Below are positions 34,821 through 43,752 of a stretch of DNA of 58,553 bases, piece after piece; the first letter of the stretch is position 1, and every line of letters begins with the position of its first letter. Origin of the DNA: Clostridiaceae bacterium (lineage in GTDB: Bacteria > Bacillota > Clostridia > DSM-8532); NCBI GenBank assembly GCA_012840245.1, contig DULR01000054.1, positions 1 through 58,553 on the forward strand. The letters run 5' to 3'. Position numbers and translations under genes: made by a program. The notes below the pieces were generated by a model. The model searched no databases and was not told where the DNA came from. It worked only from the letters and a program-made list of their open reading frames with translations.

Positions 34821-35597
34821 TCAATCTTTTATTTGTCTGCCGTCAAAACGTATTTTATAATCGCCTTTCAATAAAATATCCGAAACCGTAACGCATTCAA
34901 AGCCATTAGCCGTAAGGTTTTCAAGGATGGACGGCAAAACCTTCTCAGTATATTTTGTGTCATTGTGGAACAGGATGATCGAACCATTCTCTGTCCTTTT
35001 GACCACACGGTTGTATATATCCTGTTCCGACAAGCTGTCCTTCCAGTCGAGAGAATCAACGTCCCATTGGATGACCTGATATCCTATCCTTCTCGCGGTT
35101 TTTACCGTTGCTGAACTGTATTCGCCGTATGGAGGCCTGAACAGGGTCACTTTCCTGCCGGTTATCCCTTCCAGCACATCACTGCAAAGATTTATTTCTT
35201 CCTTTATTTTGCTTTCGGGAATACCTCCCATATGTATGTGGGAATAACCATGATTGGCTACTTCATGACCTCTTTCATCCATGAGTTTAACCATTTCCGG
35301 ATATTTTTTCGCCCATAATCCAACTATAAAAAAGGTGGCTCTGGCATTATATTTATCGAGAATGTCAAGAATATTCGGGATATCGTCGGCTCCCCAGGCG
35401 CAGTCAAAAGTTATGGCACATTTTTTGCCTTCGCATTCCACCGAATATATTGGTATGTCATCGCGATAATGATTTGAGACCGGAGCCAGATATTCTCCGG
35501 CAAGCAACGAATTTATGATTACAAGGATGATTACAGCGGCCAGGAACAACAGGGGGACTATATCCTTCCTGCGTAAGCGTATAAGCAGAATTCCCAT
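34821..35597 (-). CDS. polysaccharide deacetylase (PdaB/NodB-type), membrane-anchored
   Basis: 258 residues from the ATG at 35597 (the upstream ATG lacks a ribosome site; GAGGCGG precedes this one weakly). One N-terminal membrane helix (IVPLLFLAAVIILVIINSLLA) is followed by a NodB domain: metal motif TFDCAWGADD, HxxxH in ANHGYSHIHMG, RPPYGEYS, and a C-terminal ILFHNDTKYT. The first motif has C-A-W in place of the usual DDGP, as in spore PdaB-type enzymes. It probably deacetylates peptidoglycan or another N-acetylated polymer outside the membrane; sporulation is an inference. Confidence 0.88.
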   Translation of the reverse strand: MGILLIRLRRKDIVPLLFLAAVIILVIINSLLAGEYLAPVSNHYRDDIPIYSVECEGKKCAITFDCAWGADDIPNILDILDKYNARATFFIVGLWAKKYPEMVKLMDERGHEVANHGYSHIHMGGIPESKIKEEINLCSDVLEGITGRKVTLFRPPYGEYSSATVKTARRIGYQVIQWDVDSLDWKDSLSEQDIYNRVVKRTENGSIILFHNDTKYTEKVLPSILENLTANGFECVTVSDILLKGDYKIRFDGRQIKD

Positions 35598-35683
35598 TGA
35601 GATTTCCGCCTCTGAAACTTTACTTCTCATTTGAATTTTATGCTTCTATGTGCACGTTATGCCTGCTGCCCCTAAACTCAAAA

Positions 35684-35712
35684 TGTGCAAAAAGGTCCGT
35701 CCCCGATGCACA
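35684..35712. repeat. REP-like palindromic unit
   Basis: 29 bases bounded by TGTGCA (35684-35689) and TGCACA (35707-35712), with core AAAAAGGTCCGTCCCCGA. Sequences of the GGGGACGG...TGCAC type recur between genes in many bacteria and often go with REP-associated transposases. Another GTGCAC occurs 34 bases to the left. Single copy here. Confidence 0.45.
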
Positions 35713-35722
35713 CGACTCCCGG

Positions 35723-36814
35723 TCATAAAAGCATATACTTCCCGTTTATACTTTTTTTCACGAAGCCCTCAATCTCCAGTTCCAGCAATATCTCATACAG
35801 TTCATCGGGTGGTATGTTTGTTTTTTCTGACAGCTCCTCATCGAACAGATCTTCGATCTTCAAAGCACTTATTATCTTTCTCTCTGTCTGGCCAAGCTTT
35901 GCGTCCCTTTCTTCCTTCTTCTTCCTTGCTTTCTTTACAACTGGCGATGATCCGAAACTAAGTTCATCCAGGATGTCGTCAACACTGAGGACTAACTTTG
36001 CTCCATCTTTTATCAGTTTGTTTGTTCCCATACTGTTATAGTTATTGATGTTGCCTGGTATTGCGAACACATCCCTGCCCTGTTCCAGGGCGTAATTGGC
36101 AGTTATCAGAGAACCGCTTTTCATGCCTGCTTCAACAACCAGGGTACCTATTGACATTCCACTTATGATGCGGTTTCTGTCTGGAAAATTATAGGTCGAG
36201 GGCGGAGTGCCTGGCGGATACTCGGATATGACAGCGCCTGAACCTGCGATCCTTTCCATAATGCTTGCGTTTTCGGGAGGATATGGCACATCTGCACCGC
36301 ATCCTAAAACTGCTACTGTCTCACCGCCGGCTTCAAGAGCTCCTGCATGAGCAGCCGTATCTATGCCTCTTGCCATACCGCTTACTATGCAAATATCGGA
36401 CAGAGCGAGATTATATGCCATTTTATTGGCTGTTTCGATCCCATATCCCGAAGCTTTTCTGGAGCCGACTATAGCTATGGAATTGGATTTTGGGATTGAT
36501 CCCCTGACATAAAGAACGATGGGAGGGTCAGTTATATATTTCAGCATCTCCGGATATTCATCGTCGGACAAGGTGATTATTTTTATTCTTTTCTTATGGC
36601 ACTCTTCAATGATCCTGTCAGCTTCAGCCCTTGTTTCGTCACTGTGAAATAAGTCATACTGCTGTTTTGAGAATCCCACTTTCATAAGTATGTCAAAATC
36701 CGCCTCATATACCTTTGAGGCGCTTCCCAGTGACATAATTGCATCCAGCTTCTTTTGGGGGCGTAAATTCTCTATCCTGCTCAGCATCAACCAAAATTCC
36801 AATTCTCTGCTCAA
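35723..36814 (-). CDS. dprA: DNA processing protein DprA
   Basis: 363 residues. Loads RecA on incoming single-stranded DNA in natural transformation. N-terminal SAM/HhH-like helices (1-70) lead to the Rossmann domain: IAIVGSRKASGYG, SGMARGIDTAAHAGAL, AVLGCGADVPYPPEN and NFPDRNRIISGM, then a C-terminal winged helix (KIISALKIEDLFDEELSEKTN). The start is TTG with GAGGTG seven bases upstream. It follows yifB by 15 bases. A functional T4P and DprA together would allow transformation, although no comEC is in the window. Confidence 0.95.
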   Translation of the reverse strand: MSRELEFWLMLSRIENLRPQKKLDAIMSLGSASKVYEADFDILMKVGFSKQQYDLFHSDETRAEADRIIEECHKKRIKIITLSDDEYPEMLKYITDPPIVLYVRGSIPKSNSIAIVGSRKASGYGIETANKMAYNLALSDICIVSGMARGIDTAAHAGALEAGGETVAVLGCGADVPYPPENASIMERIAGSGAVISEYPPGTPPSTYNFPDRNRIISGMSIGTLVVEAGMKSGSLITANYALEQGRDVFAIPGNINNYNSMGTNKLIKDGAKLVLSVDDILDELSFGSSPVVKKARKKKEERDAKLGQTERKIISALKIEDLFDEELSEKTNIPPDELYEILLELEIEGFVKKSINGKYMLL

Positions 36815-36829
36815 TTTTTCACCTCAAAA

Positions 36830-38359
36830 CTAAACCCTAACCGTCCGGTCAAGAGCTCTGTATTGAATTGCCTCTGCAACATGCTTTGCCTGAATAATGT
36901 CCGAGCCTTCCATATCGGCGATGGTACGGGATACCTTTAATATGCGGTCATGAGCTCTTGCGCTTAAGTTCAGCTTATCAAAAGCAGCCCTCAGAACTTT
37001 TTTGCCTTCCCCGCTTATCTTGCAGAACTCTCTTACCATTGCGCCGTTTAAGTGAGCATTGCAATAGATCCCATACTTTCTGTATCTCTCAAGCTGTATT
37101 TTTCTGGCCTGATTGACACGCTTCCTTATCTCTTCCGATGTCTCTTCGGGTTTGCCGCTCTCTATTTCGGTATATTTCAGAGTCGGCACCTGTATATGTA
37201 TGTCTATCCTGTCCATCAAAGGACCTGACAGCCTTGAAAGGTAATTTTCGGCATCTTTGAATGAACAGGTGCATTTTTTGGTCGGATCGCCGTAATACCC
37301 GCATTTGCACGGATTAGCCGCTGCCACCAGCATGAACCTGCACGGATATGTCACTGTAGCATTTATCCTTGATATATTAGCCATTCCGTCCTCAATGGGT
37401 TGCCTTAATACATCCAGCGTTCTTCTGGGAAACTCCGGTATTTCATCGAGGAAAAGGACTCCATGGTGGGCAAGGCTTACTTCTCCCGGTTTAGGCTGGC
37501 TCCCTCCTCCCACCAGGCTTACCGAGCTGACAGTATGATGTGGCGAACGGAATGGCCTTTCCCTGATCAGCGGGGAATCCTGTGTCAAAAGCCCTGCTAC
37601 GCTGTATATTTTTGTTATCTCCAGAGATTCCTCAAAAGCAAGGTCAGGCAAAATGGTGGGCAATCTTCTGGCTAACATTGTTTTGCCCGAACCGGGACTG
37701 CCTATCATGATCAGGTTGTGTCCCCCGCTTGCTGCAACCTCTAGAGCCCGTTTTGCATTTTTCTGTCCTTTTACATCTGAAAAATCATCATTGTATATGC
37801 TCTGATTTGAAATGAATAACTCAGAATATTGCTTTGCTTCGAGCGGATCTGTTCCTTTAAAGTGCTCCACCGCTTCCCTCAAAGTTTTTACAGAATATAT
37901 CTCAAGTCCCCGGATAACTGAAACCTCTTTATAATTGCTCTCGGGAACCATGATTTTCTTAAAACCGATCTCCTTTGCGGCTATAGCCTTGCACAGCATC
38001 CCTGAAATATGGCGGATGCTTCCGTCAAGAGCAAGCTCTCCGGCAAGCATATATCCTTCTACTGCATTTTGAGGGATTATTCCGGCAGAGACAAGAATAC
38101 TAAGAGCTATGGGCAAATCGAATCCTGAGCCCTCTTTTCTGGTATCGGCAGGAGCCAGATTGACGGTTATCCTTCTTATAGGAAACTCATAGCCTGAGTT
38201 GTTTATTGCTGCTTTTACCCTTTCTCTGGCTTCTTTGACAGAGGTGTCTGCCAGACCTACTATGTCAAATCCCGGAATCCCATTGGATATGTCAGATTCG
38301 ACCTGAATATGATAGCCTTCCAGTCCGATAAGTCCGCAGGTGGAAACTCTGCTGAACAT
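36830..38359 (-). CDS. YifB/ComM-family AAA+ ATPase (magnesium-chelatase-like)
   Basis: 509 residues. An N-terminal Lon-S16-like domain (GYHIQVESDISNGIPGFDIVGLAD; NLAPADTRKEGSGFDLPIAL) is followed by AAA+ motifs: Walker A GSPGSGKTMLARRLPTILP near 217, HHTVSSVSLVGGGSQPKPGEVSLAHHGVLFLDE. A zinc motif CKCGYYGDPTKKCTC and a C-terminal helical lid end the protein. Relatives (ComM) drive branch migration during transformation. Paired with dprA. Confidence 0.93.
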   Translation of the reverse strand: MFSRVSTCGLIGLEGYHIQVESDISNGIPGFDIVGLADTSVKEARERVKAAINNSGYEFPIRRITVNLAPADTRKEGSGFDLPIALSILVSAGIIPQNAVEGYMLAGELALDGSIRHISGMLCKAIAAKEIGFKKIMVPESNYKEVSVIRGLEIYSVKTLREAVEHFKGTDPLEAKQYSELFISNQSIYNDDFSDVKGQKNAKRALEVAASGGHNLIMIGSPGSGKTMLARRLPTILPDLAFEESLEITKIYSVAGLLTQDSPLIRERPFRSPHHTVSSVSLVGGGSQPKPGEVSLAHHGVLFLDEIPEFPRRTLDVLRQPIEDGMANISRINATVTYPCRFMLVAAANPCKCGYYGDPTKKCTCSFKDAENYLSRLSGPLMDRIDIHIQVPTLKYTEIESGKPEETSEEIRKRVNQARKIQLERYRKYGIYCNAHLNGAMVREFCKISGEGKKVLRAAFDKLNLSARAHDRILKVSRTIADMEGSDIIQAKHVAEAIQYRALDRTVRV

Positions 38360-38440
38360 AAAAAACCTCCATACAGGAATATCTGTTTGGAGTACATACT
38401 AACATAAATTACTTATATTTACAAGTAAATTTATTTATAA

Positions 38441-39247
38441 TTAATAAATTTTGTATTTATGGTCCAGAAGCATGCCATAGTCCCCGGCATAAACGAACCC
38501 AAGCTTCTCATAGACACGGCCTGCTTCTTCGTTCGTGAAGAAGAGATTTGGGATCTTGTTCGAGTTATAGAGGTCCTGACATATACATGAAACCACCAGG
38601 GATGCGAGCCCCTGATTACGGTATTCGCGGCGTGTGACTACACCACCGATGGTGGCATATTTTGATGATTCTATGGTAGTATAAGCCTGAGAGACTATTT
38701 TCCCATCCCTCTTGAGGACGAAATACCTGCATATTCCCAATTCTATACGTCTTCTGATGCCACGTTCGATTTCTTTTTCGGAACTGTAAAACCTTGCGAA
38801 TTCCGGGATGCTGTATATCAGCTCAGCAAGTTCCCTGCAATCGTCCAGATCTGCCCGGACTACATCCCTGCATTCCACGAGCTTGCTTTTATCCTTATGT
38901 ATCATGTGGCATGAAGGCTCCAGAACCATACCACTCAGATCCAGTGATATCTCGCTAAGGAGATCAAGCTTTCCTGAGATTATATCTGAGCCTATAAAAG
39001 AAGCAAAGCTTGCAAGTTCTTCCAGGTCATAAAGAAAACCCCTGCTGTATATATATAGGCTGTTAAAATGCCGCATGAGCACAGCAAGGGTATCCCCTCC
39101 TCCACTGAAGTAGAGCCAGACATCCTGAAAGTCCTTATCAAAGCCATATTTCTCAATATGGGCAATTAGAGTTGTATTTATACTTCCCTCGTAGTCAAGA
39201 TATTCGACAACTCTTTCGTAATCTTTCTTTTCGGCTCTTTTTATCAT
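38441..39247 (-). CDS. GNAT family N-acetyltransferase
   Basis: 268 residues. The C-terminal half (about 140-268) has the acetyl-CoA site signature GGVVTRREYRNQGLASLVVSCICQ and ends with LFFTNEEAGRVYEKLGFVYAGDY. The N-terminal half looks like a degenerate second GNAT domain (DVWLYFSGGGDTLAVLMRH), as in two-domain GNATs. Substrate unknown. Overlaps in operon order with the acyl-CoA synthetase upstream (gap 9 bases). Confidence 0.85.
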   Translation of the reverse strand: MIKRAEKKDYERVVEYLDYEGSINTTLIAHIEKYGFDKDFQDVWLYFSGGGDTLAVLMRHFNSLYIYSRGFLYDLEELASFASFIGSDIISGKLDLLSEISLDLSGMVLEPSCHMIHKDKSKLVECRDVVRADLDDCRELAELIYSIPEFARFYSSEKEIERGIRRRIELGICRYFVLKRDGKIVSQAYTTIESSKYATIGGVVTRREYRNQGLASLVVSCICQDLYNSNKIPNLFFTNEEAGRVYEKLGFVYAGDYGMLLDHKYKIY

Positions 39248-39256
39248 TTTACCTCA

Positions 39257-41068
39257 TCAGTCGATGAAACTCTTGTTCAATTTCCTCATATCGACCCCTA
39301 CCTTATCAAGATACATCTTAATCTTCTCAGTTTCAAGCGGTCTCTTGATACTCAGTTTTGTCGTTTTTATAAGCTCCTCATGGCTGAGAACGAAATAACG
39401 AAGTATCTTATACTGAGGAATTCCTTTATTTATATTTTTTATCGCTGCCTCCAGCTCATCGGCGATCTGTTCCTTCGTATATCCCTTCTGCTCGAAATAA
39501 TCCCTGTCGATGACGAGTTTTGCGCAAACCTGGATATCGCCGTCAGGAGCCCTGTTTCCCCATGCAAATGATTCCTTTACGCCCGGTATGGTGTTCAAAA
39601 GGATCTCATACTCTTCAGGGAAGGCTTTCTTTCCGTTTGTGAAGACTATCATGGATTTTGCTCTTCCGGTTATCCTGAGGTAACCCTTGTCGTCTATCAG
39701 ACCCAGGTCGCCTGTTCTGAACCAGCCATCCTCCTCCATGACTTTGCTCGTTTCTTCCGGATTTTCGAAGTAACCCAGCATCACGTTGTCGCCTCTGGCC
39801 ATGATCTCGCCGATGCCGCTTTCATCCGGGTTGTCGATGGTAACTTCAACATCTTTTATGGGGATTCCAACTGTACCATGTACATTATGGAAATAAGTCG
39901 TAGCACTTATCACAGGAGAAGTCTCAGTCAAGCCATATCCCTGCAGGAACGTGATCCCGAAGCACTGAAAACCGGTGAGGATCTCGGCACTGATGGGCGC
40001 AGCACCCGATACCATCAGTCTCAGTTTGGGTCCTAATTTTTCCAGAACGGGACGGAACAGTTTTCTGCGAACGTCGATACCAAGCTTCAGCAAAAAGCCT
40101 GAAATCTTTTTCATGGTATTGATCAGCCCCAGTTTTCCCTGTTTTTTGATACCATCCATTACTCTGCCGTATATGGCTTCAAAAATCGCAGGAACACCGA
40201 CAAGGATCGATACATTGAACTCCTGTATATTCTGAGCCAGATGCTTTATGCCCTCTGAGTATGAAATGGTAACACCCATCAGCAGCATGAACATCAGCCC
40301 GATCGTATTTTCAAATGTATGATGCAGAGGAAGCAGTGAAAGATGCACATCGGTAGGGTAAACCTCCATCAATGCAGAAACTGCCGATACATTGCTGGCT
40401 ATATTTTTATGTGACAGCATCACCCCTTTAGAAGCCATGGTGGTCCCGGAGGTAAAAAGCAGGATCGACATTTCTTCGCGATTTATCTTTGCGTCGATGA
40501 AGCTCCTGTCCCCCTGCTTCAAAAGCTCAGTTCCAGTCCTTATCAGTGAACTCATCGAAAGGAATCCCGGATCATCGGGCAAATCGATATCATCCATGCA
40601 GATGTAATACTTCAGAGATGTCTCTTTTTTTGAGAACTCAACCATCATGTCGTGGTAAGTACGGCTGTAGAATATGGCTTCTACCCGGCCTCTTGAGACA
40701 AGGTTCTCGACTTCGTTTACCGGAAGGTATTTATCGAGTGGCACACCTACGCCTGTGCCATTGATTATGGAAAAATATGCTACACCCCACTCATAACGAT
40801 TTTCAGAGATTATCGAAATGTAGCTTCCATTAAGGCCGAGGTTGTATAATGCTGTCCCCAGTGCATCAACGTCTCTGTCAAGATCAATGTATGTTTTTTC
40901 GATCAATTTTCCGTCTCTTTTGAATTTGAAGGCTGTTTTCTGTCCGTACTTCTCTGCGCTTCTCTTTACCAGTTCCCTTAAGTCTGAAACATATGATGCT
41001 TCATAATGCCCATGTCCCTTTACGATCCTTCTGCCTTTTTCAAAATAGATTTCATATCCCTTGCTCAT
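39257..41068 (-). CDS. long-chain acyl-CoA synthetase (AMP-binding)
   Basis: 603 residues from ATG 41068; the codon before is TTG. Adenylates a fatty acid and transfers it to CoA. Motifs: ILLFTSGTTMASKGVMLSHKN, GYGLTETSPVISATT, GWFRTGDLGLIDDKGYLRITGR and a C-terminal KTTKLSIKRP with the catalytic lysine. The acyl substrate cannot be told from sequence. No obvious membrane segment. It shares a 9-base gap with the GNAT gene downstream. Confidence 0.92.
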   Translation of the reverse strand: MSKGYEIYFEKGRRIVKGHGHYEASYVSDLRELVKRSAEKYGQKTAFKFKRDGKLIEKTYIDLDRDVDALGTALYNLGLNGSYISIISENRYEWGVAYFSIINGTGVGVPLDKYLPVNEVENLVSRGRVEAIFYSRTYHDMMVEFSKKETSLKYYICMDDIDLPDDPGFLSMSSLIRTGTELLKQGDRSFIDAKINREEMSILLFTSGTTMASKGVMLSHKNIASNVSAVSALMEVYPTDVHLSLLPLHHTFENTIGLMFMLLMGVTISYSEGIKHLAQNIQEFNVSILVGVPAIFEAIYGRVMDGIKKQGKLGLINTMKKISGFLLKLGIDVRRKLFRPVLEKLGPKLRLMVSGAAPISAEILTGFQCFGITFLQGYGLTETSPVISATTYFHNVHGTVGIPIKDVEVTIDNPDESGIGEIMARGDNVMLGYFENPEETSKVMEEDGWFRTGDLGLIDDKGYLRITGRAKSMIVFTNGKKAFPEEYEILLNTIPGVKESFAWGNRAPDGDIQVCAKLVIDRDYFEQKGYTKEQIADELEAAIKNINKGIPQYKILRYFVLSHEELIKTTKLSIKRPLETEKIKMYLDKVGVDMRKLNKSFID

Positions 41069-41230
41069 CAAAATCCCGCCCCCGTTTATTAGCAGTTTTT
41101 AATATTTAATATTATTACCTAGTGATAATTATACATGAAAAAAATAAAAGTTTCAAGATATATAGCATATCCCAAAACTTTTTTTAATATAAAGGCATCG
41201 AATCAATTATATCAATTTAATAAACAATCC

Positions 41231-41602
41231 CTATTTTTTCTCCGGTACGACTTCCAGCCAGTATCCGTCCGGATCCTCAATAAAATAGATCCCCATCGCT
41301 TTATTCTCATAGCATATGCAGCCCATTTTCTTATGATGCTCATATGCTTCTTCGTAATTATCCACTTTGAAGGCTATATGAGTTTCATTATCCCCAAGAT
41401 CGTAACCGCCTTCCTTGTCTCTCAGCCATGTCAGCTCAATGCTTATCGGAGACTTACTGTTGCCGATATATACAAGTATAAAGCTGCCGTCGGACGCTTC
41501 ATGCCGACGGATCTCATTCAAACCCAATGCTTCTTTGTAAAATGCAAGTGATTTCTCCAGATCCGCGACATTGATATTGATGTGGTCGATTCTGAATTCC
41601 AT
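41231..41602 (-). CDS. VOC family protein (glyoxalase-type)
   Basis: 123 residues from ATG 41602 (GGGAGG upstream). Two beta-alpha-beta-beta-beta units: FRIDHININVADLEKSLAFYKEALG and THIAFKVDNYEEAYEHHKKMGC, ending GIYFIEDPDGYWLEVV. The metal ligand pattern (His, Glu, His, Glu) fits lactoylglutathione-lyase-like enzymes, but VOC members vary too widely to give the reaction. Divergent from tdk. Confidence 0.85.
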   Translation of the reverse strand: MEFRIDHININVADLEKSLAFYKEALGLNEIRRHEASDGSFILVYIGNSKSPISIELTWLRDKEGGYDLGDNETHIAFKVDNYEEAYEHHKKMGCICYENKAMGIYFIEDPDGYWLEVVPEKK

Positions 41603-41815
41603 TTCAATTCCTCCCTGCATTAAAAATATCACTTAGTGTATCACTGATTATGATTATAGCAAAGATAGAGTTTTATAACACTATCCACTTCCTGATTTAC
41701 AATCAACTATGTTTATACCGGCCTGAAGTTATGTACTTATAAAAGATCATTTTCTCTAAGCGTAATGTTATGTTAAGATAAATTCAGACAAAAATCTACA
41801 TATGCAGGTGATACC

Positions 41816-42466
41816 ATGGCTAAGCTCTATTTCAGATACGCAGTTATGAATGCTGGTAAATCCACTCAGCTTCTTCAGATCGCCTATGACTATGAGAAGA
41901 ACAATGACAGGAAAATTCTTTGCCTCAAGCCAAAGACTGATACCAAGGAAGGCGATTACATAATTAGCCGTCTGGAAAATGGTGAAATAAAAAGAAAATG
42001 TGACTTTTTAATTCCCGGAGATAAAGACTGGCTTTATGACAGGCTGGTATCTGAAATAAATAATTCGTCTGCAGATAATCCATTATCAATCGTTTTGATC
42101 GATGAAGCGCAGTTCCTTTCTAAGGAAAATGTATGGGATCTGGCCAGAATAGTTACCGAGTTCAATATACCTGTGATCTGTTTTGGGATAAAAGTAGATG
42201 CATTCGGAAATCCGTTTGAGGGAAGCACTTATCTGTTTGCGCTTGCCCAGGATATCGAGGAAGTAACCACCAGGGCAATATGCCGCATAAGTAAAAAACC
42301 TAAAAAGGCAACAATGAACTTAAGGCTTGTAAACGGCAAACCTGTATTTGAAGGCGACCAGGTCGCAATAGAGAACGATCAGGACATAAAATACCTGCCT
42401 GTTTGTCTCGATGTTTACATGAAGCTAAAGCACGGACAGATGACCTTGCCTGGCCAGAATTATTAA
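41816..42466 (+). CDS. tdk: thymidine kinase
   Basis: 216 residues, type II (TK1-like) thymidine kinase for dTMP salvage; one of few plus-strand genes. The P-loop is atypical: YAVMNAGKSTQLLQIAYDYE; the DEAQ box is VLIDEAQFLS and the lasso region contains GSTYLFALAQDIEEVTTRAICRIS. The usual zinc-binding cysteine pairs are incomplete: one Cys in AICRIS and one in PVCLDVY, with Lys replacing the second CxxC partner. The enzyme may lack structural zinc. Five bases after the stop begins copy 2 of the inverted-repeat element. Confidence 0.92.
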   Translation: MAKLYFRYAVMNAGKSTQLLQIAYDYEKNNDRKILCLKPKTDTKEGDYIISRLENGEIKRKCDFLIPGDKDWLYDRLVSEINNSSADNPLSIVLIDEAQFLSKENVWDLARIVTEFNIPVICFGIKVDAFGNPFEGSTYLFALAQDIEEVTTRAICRISKKPKKATMNLRLVNGKPVFEGDQVAIENDQDIKYLPVCLDVYMKLKHGQMTLPGQNY

Positions 42467-42470
42467 AATT

Positions 42471-42700
42471 GGCTGTCTCTATCAAATTATATTGCCATGC
42501 TGTTCAGATCTTCCTGCTGTCCTCGTCGCAGGAAGTTGTTAATGCTCAAGTTTACTCTCACGAGGTCGCTGGCAATCTCGCCTTCCGGGCTCGTGCCGGC
42601 TAAAATCTGCGTCCGGCAGATTTTACCTCGTTCGAGCAGCACTGTTCGCATTACAACATTCAACTGCTCCTGCGGAGGCAGTTCAGCTCTGAACAGCATG
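42471..42700. repeat. MITE-like inverted-repeat element, copy 2 (long form)
   Basis: Starts GGCTGTCTC five bases after tdk. Terminal arms CATGCTGTTCAGA (42496-42508) and TCTGAACAGCATG (42688-42700) are perfect inverted repeats. Shared with copy 1 (219-364, opposite strand) are the block from CAGATCTTC to CTCAAGTTT and the block TGCTCCTGCGGAGGCA. About 107 extra bases with their own hairpin (AAAATCTGC/GCAGATTTT) are inserted between. A 70-residue minus frame covers the element but has no ribosome site. Confidence 0.75.
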
Positions 42701-42727
42701 CCAAATAATAAAACCCCTTAAGTATTT

Positions 42728-43720
42728 TCAGATCATCTGTTCACCCGGATATCGAAGCTCCCATTGAGCTCTCAGACTGTCCATGGTTTCCATTATTGCT
42801 ATGGATTCATCAAGAGGCATTATTTCGCTTTCAATCCTGCCCTGTTTTATGCAGTTCATTGCCTCGATGGCCTCAAACTGGTATCCTGTTGATTTATACG
42901 GGCTGTCGAAGACTTCTTCCTTTTCGTTTGAAAGTGAAAGTATCGCCCTGCTGGCCTTATAGAACTCCGGAACATGGATCCTTCCTTTGGTTCCAAAGAT
43001 CCAGACGTCATTTATTAGATCTGCCTTGAATGATGCGCTCAAGCTTGCCATTTTCCCGTCATCATACCCGAAAAGCATTGCACATTTTTCATCAACGCCG
43101 GTGGGACCTATATCGGCAAGGCTTTTTATGGTTTTTGGCTGAGTTCCGAAAACCATTGAAGCGAATGAAACAGGATAGATCCCCAAATCAAGCAAAGCTC
43201 CCCCTCCAAGCTCGGGATTGAGTACCCTGCCCTTTGGATCGTGGACTCCTCCAAATCCGAAGTCTGCCTTCAACATTTGCACTTCACCGATTACTCCTTC
43301 CCGGAGCCATTTTCGGACCTTTTCTACTGCAGGGAAAAACCTGGTCCACATGGCTTCCATGAGAAACAGCTTCTTTTGTCTTGCCAGTTTGGCCAGCTCT
43401 CGTGTATCCCTTGCATTCAACGTGAACGGCTTTTCGCACAACACCGATTTTCCTGCATCGAGACAGAGCTTTGCACACTCTTTGTGAAAAGGATGAGGCG
43501 TAGCTACGTATATAATGTCTATATCGGGGTCGGAGGCAAGTTCGGCATAACTCCCATAGCTCTTTTCTATCCCGTATCTCTTTGAAAAATCCTCGGCACG
43601 TTTCTTGCCCCTTGAGCCGACAGCGATCAGCCTTGCGTCTTCAGCCGCAAGCAAGCCTTCGGCAAATTTGTGCGCTATGGCACCAGGGCCTAATATGCCC
43701 CATTTGATGATATTATTCAT
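42728..43720 (-). CDS. Gfo/Idh/MocA family oxidoreductase
   Basis: 330 residues. N-terminal Rossmann fold WGILGPGAIAHKFAEGL (NAD(P) site), DIIYVATPHPFHKECAKLCLDAGKSVLCEKPFTL with the catalytic-region lysine in EKP, then the C-terminal alpha/beta domain with GVHDPKGRVLNPELGGGALLDLGIYPVSFA. This family acts on sugars, inositols or trans-dihydrodiols. The GGGALLDLGIY pattern is like the dihydrodiol dehydrogenase subgroup, but the substrate is unknown. No obvious partner genes. Confidence 0.9.
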   Translation of the reverse strand: MNNIIKWGILGPGAIAHKFAEGLLAAEDARLIAVGSRGKKRAEDFSKRYGIEKSYGSYAELASDPDIDIIYVATPHPFHKECAKLCLDAGKSVLCEKPFTLNARDTRELAKLARQKKLFLMEAMWTRFFPAVEKVRKWLREGVIGEVQMLKADFGFGGVHDPKGRVLNPELGGGALLDLGIYPVSFASMVFGTQPKTIKSLADIGPTGVDEKCAMLFGYDDGKMASLSASFKADLINDVWIFGTKGRIHVPEFYKASRAILSLSNEKEEVFDSPYKSTGYQFEAIEAMNCIKQGRIESEIMPLDESIAIMETMDSLRAQWELRYPGEQMI

Positions 43721-43752
43721 ACAATACTCTCCTTTACATTATTGTTAGCATA

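Noticed and set aside
42487-42699. 70-residue minus-strand frame over repeat copy 2
   Set aside because: It spans the structured repeat, has no ribosome site, and copy 1 does not keep the frame; covarying arms point to structure not coding.
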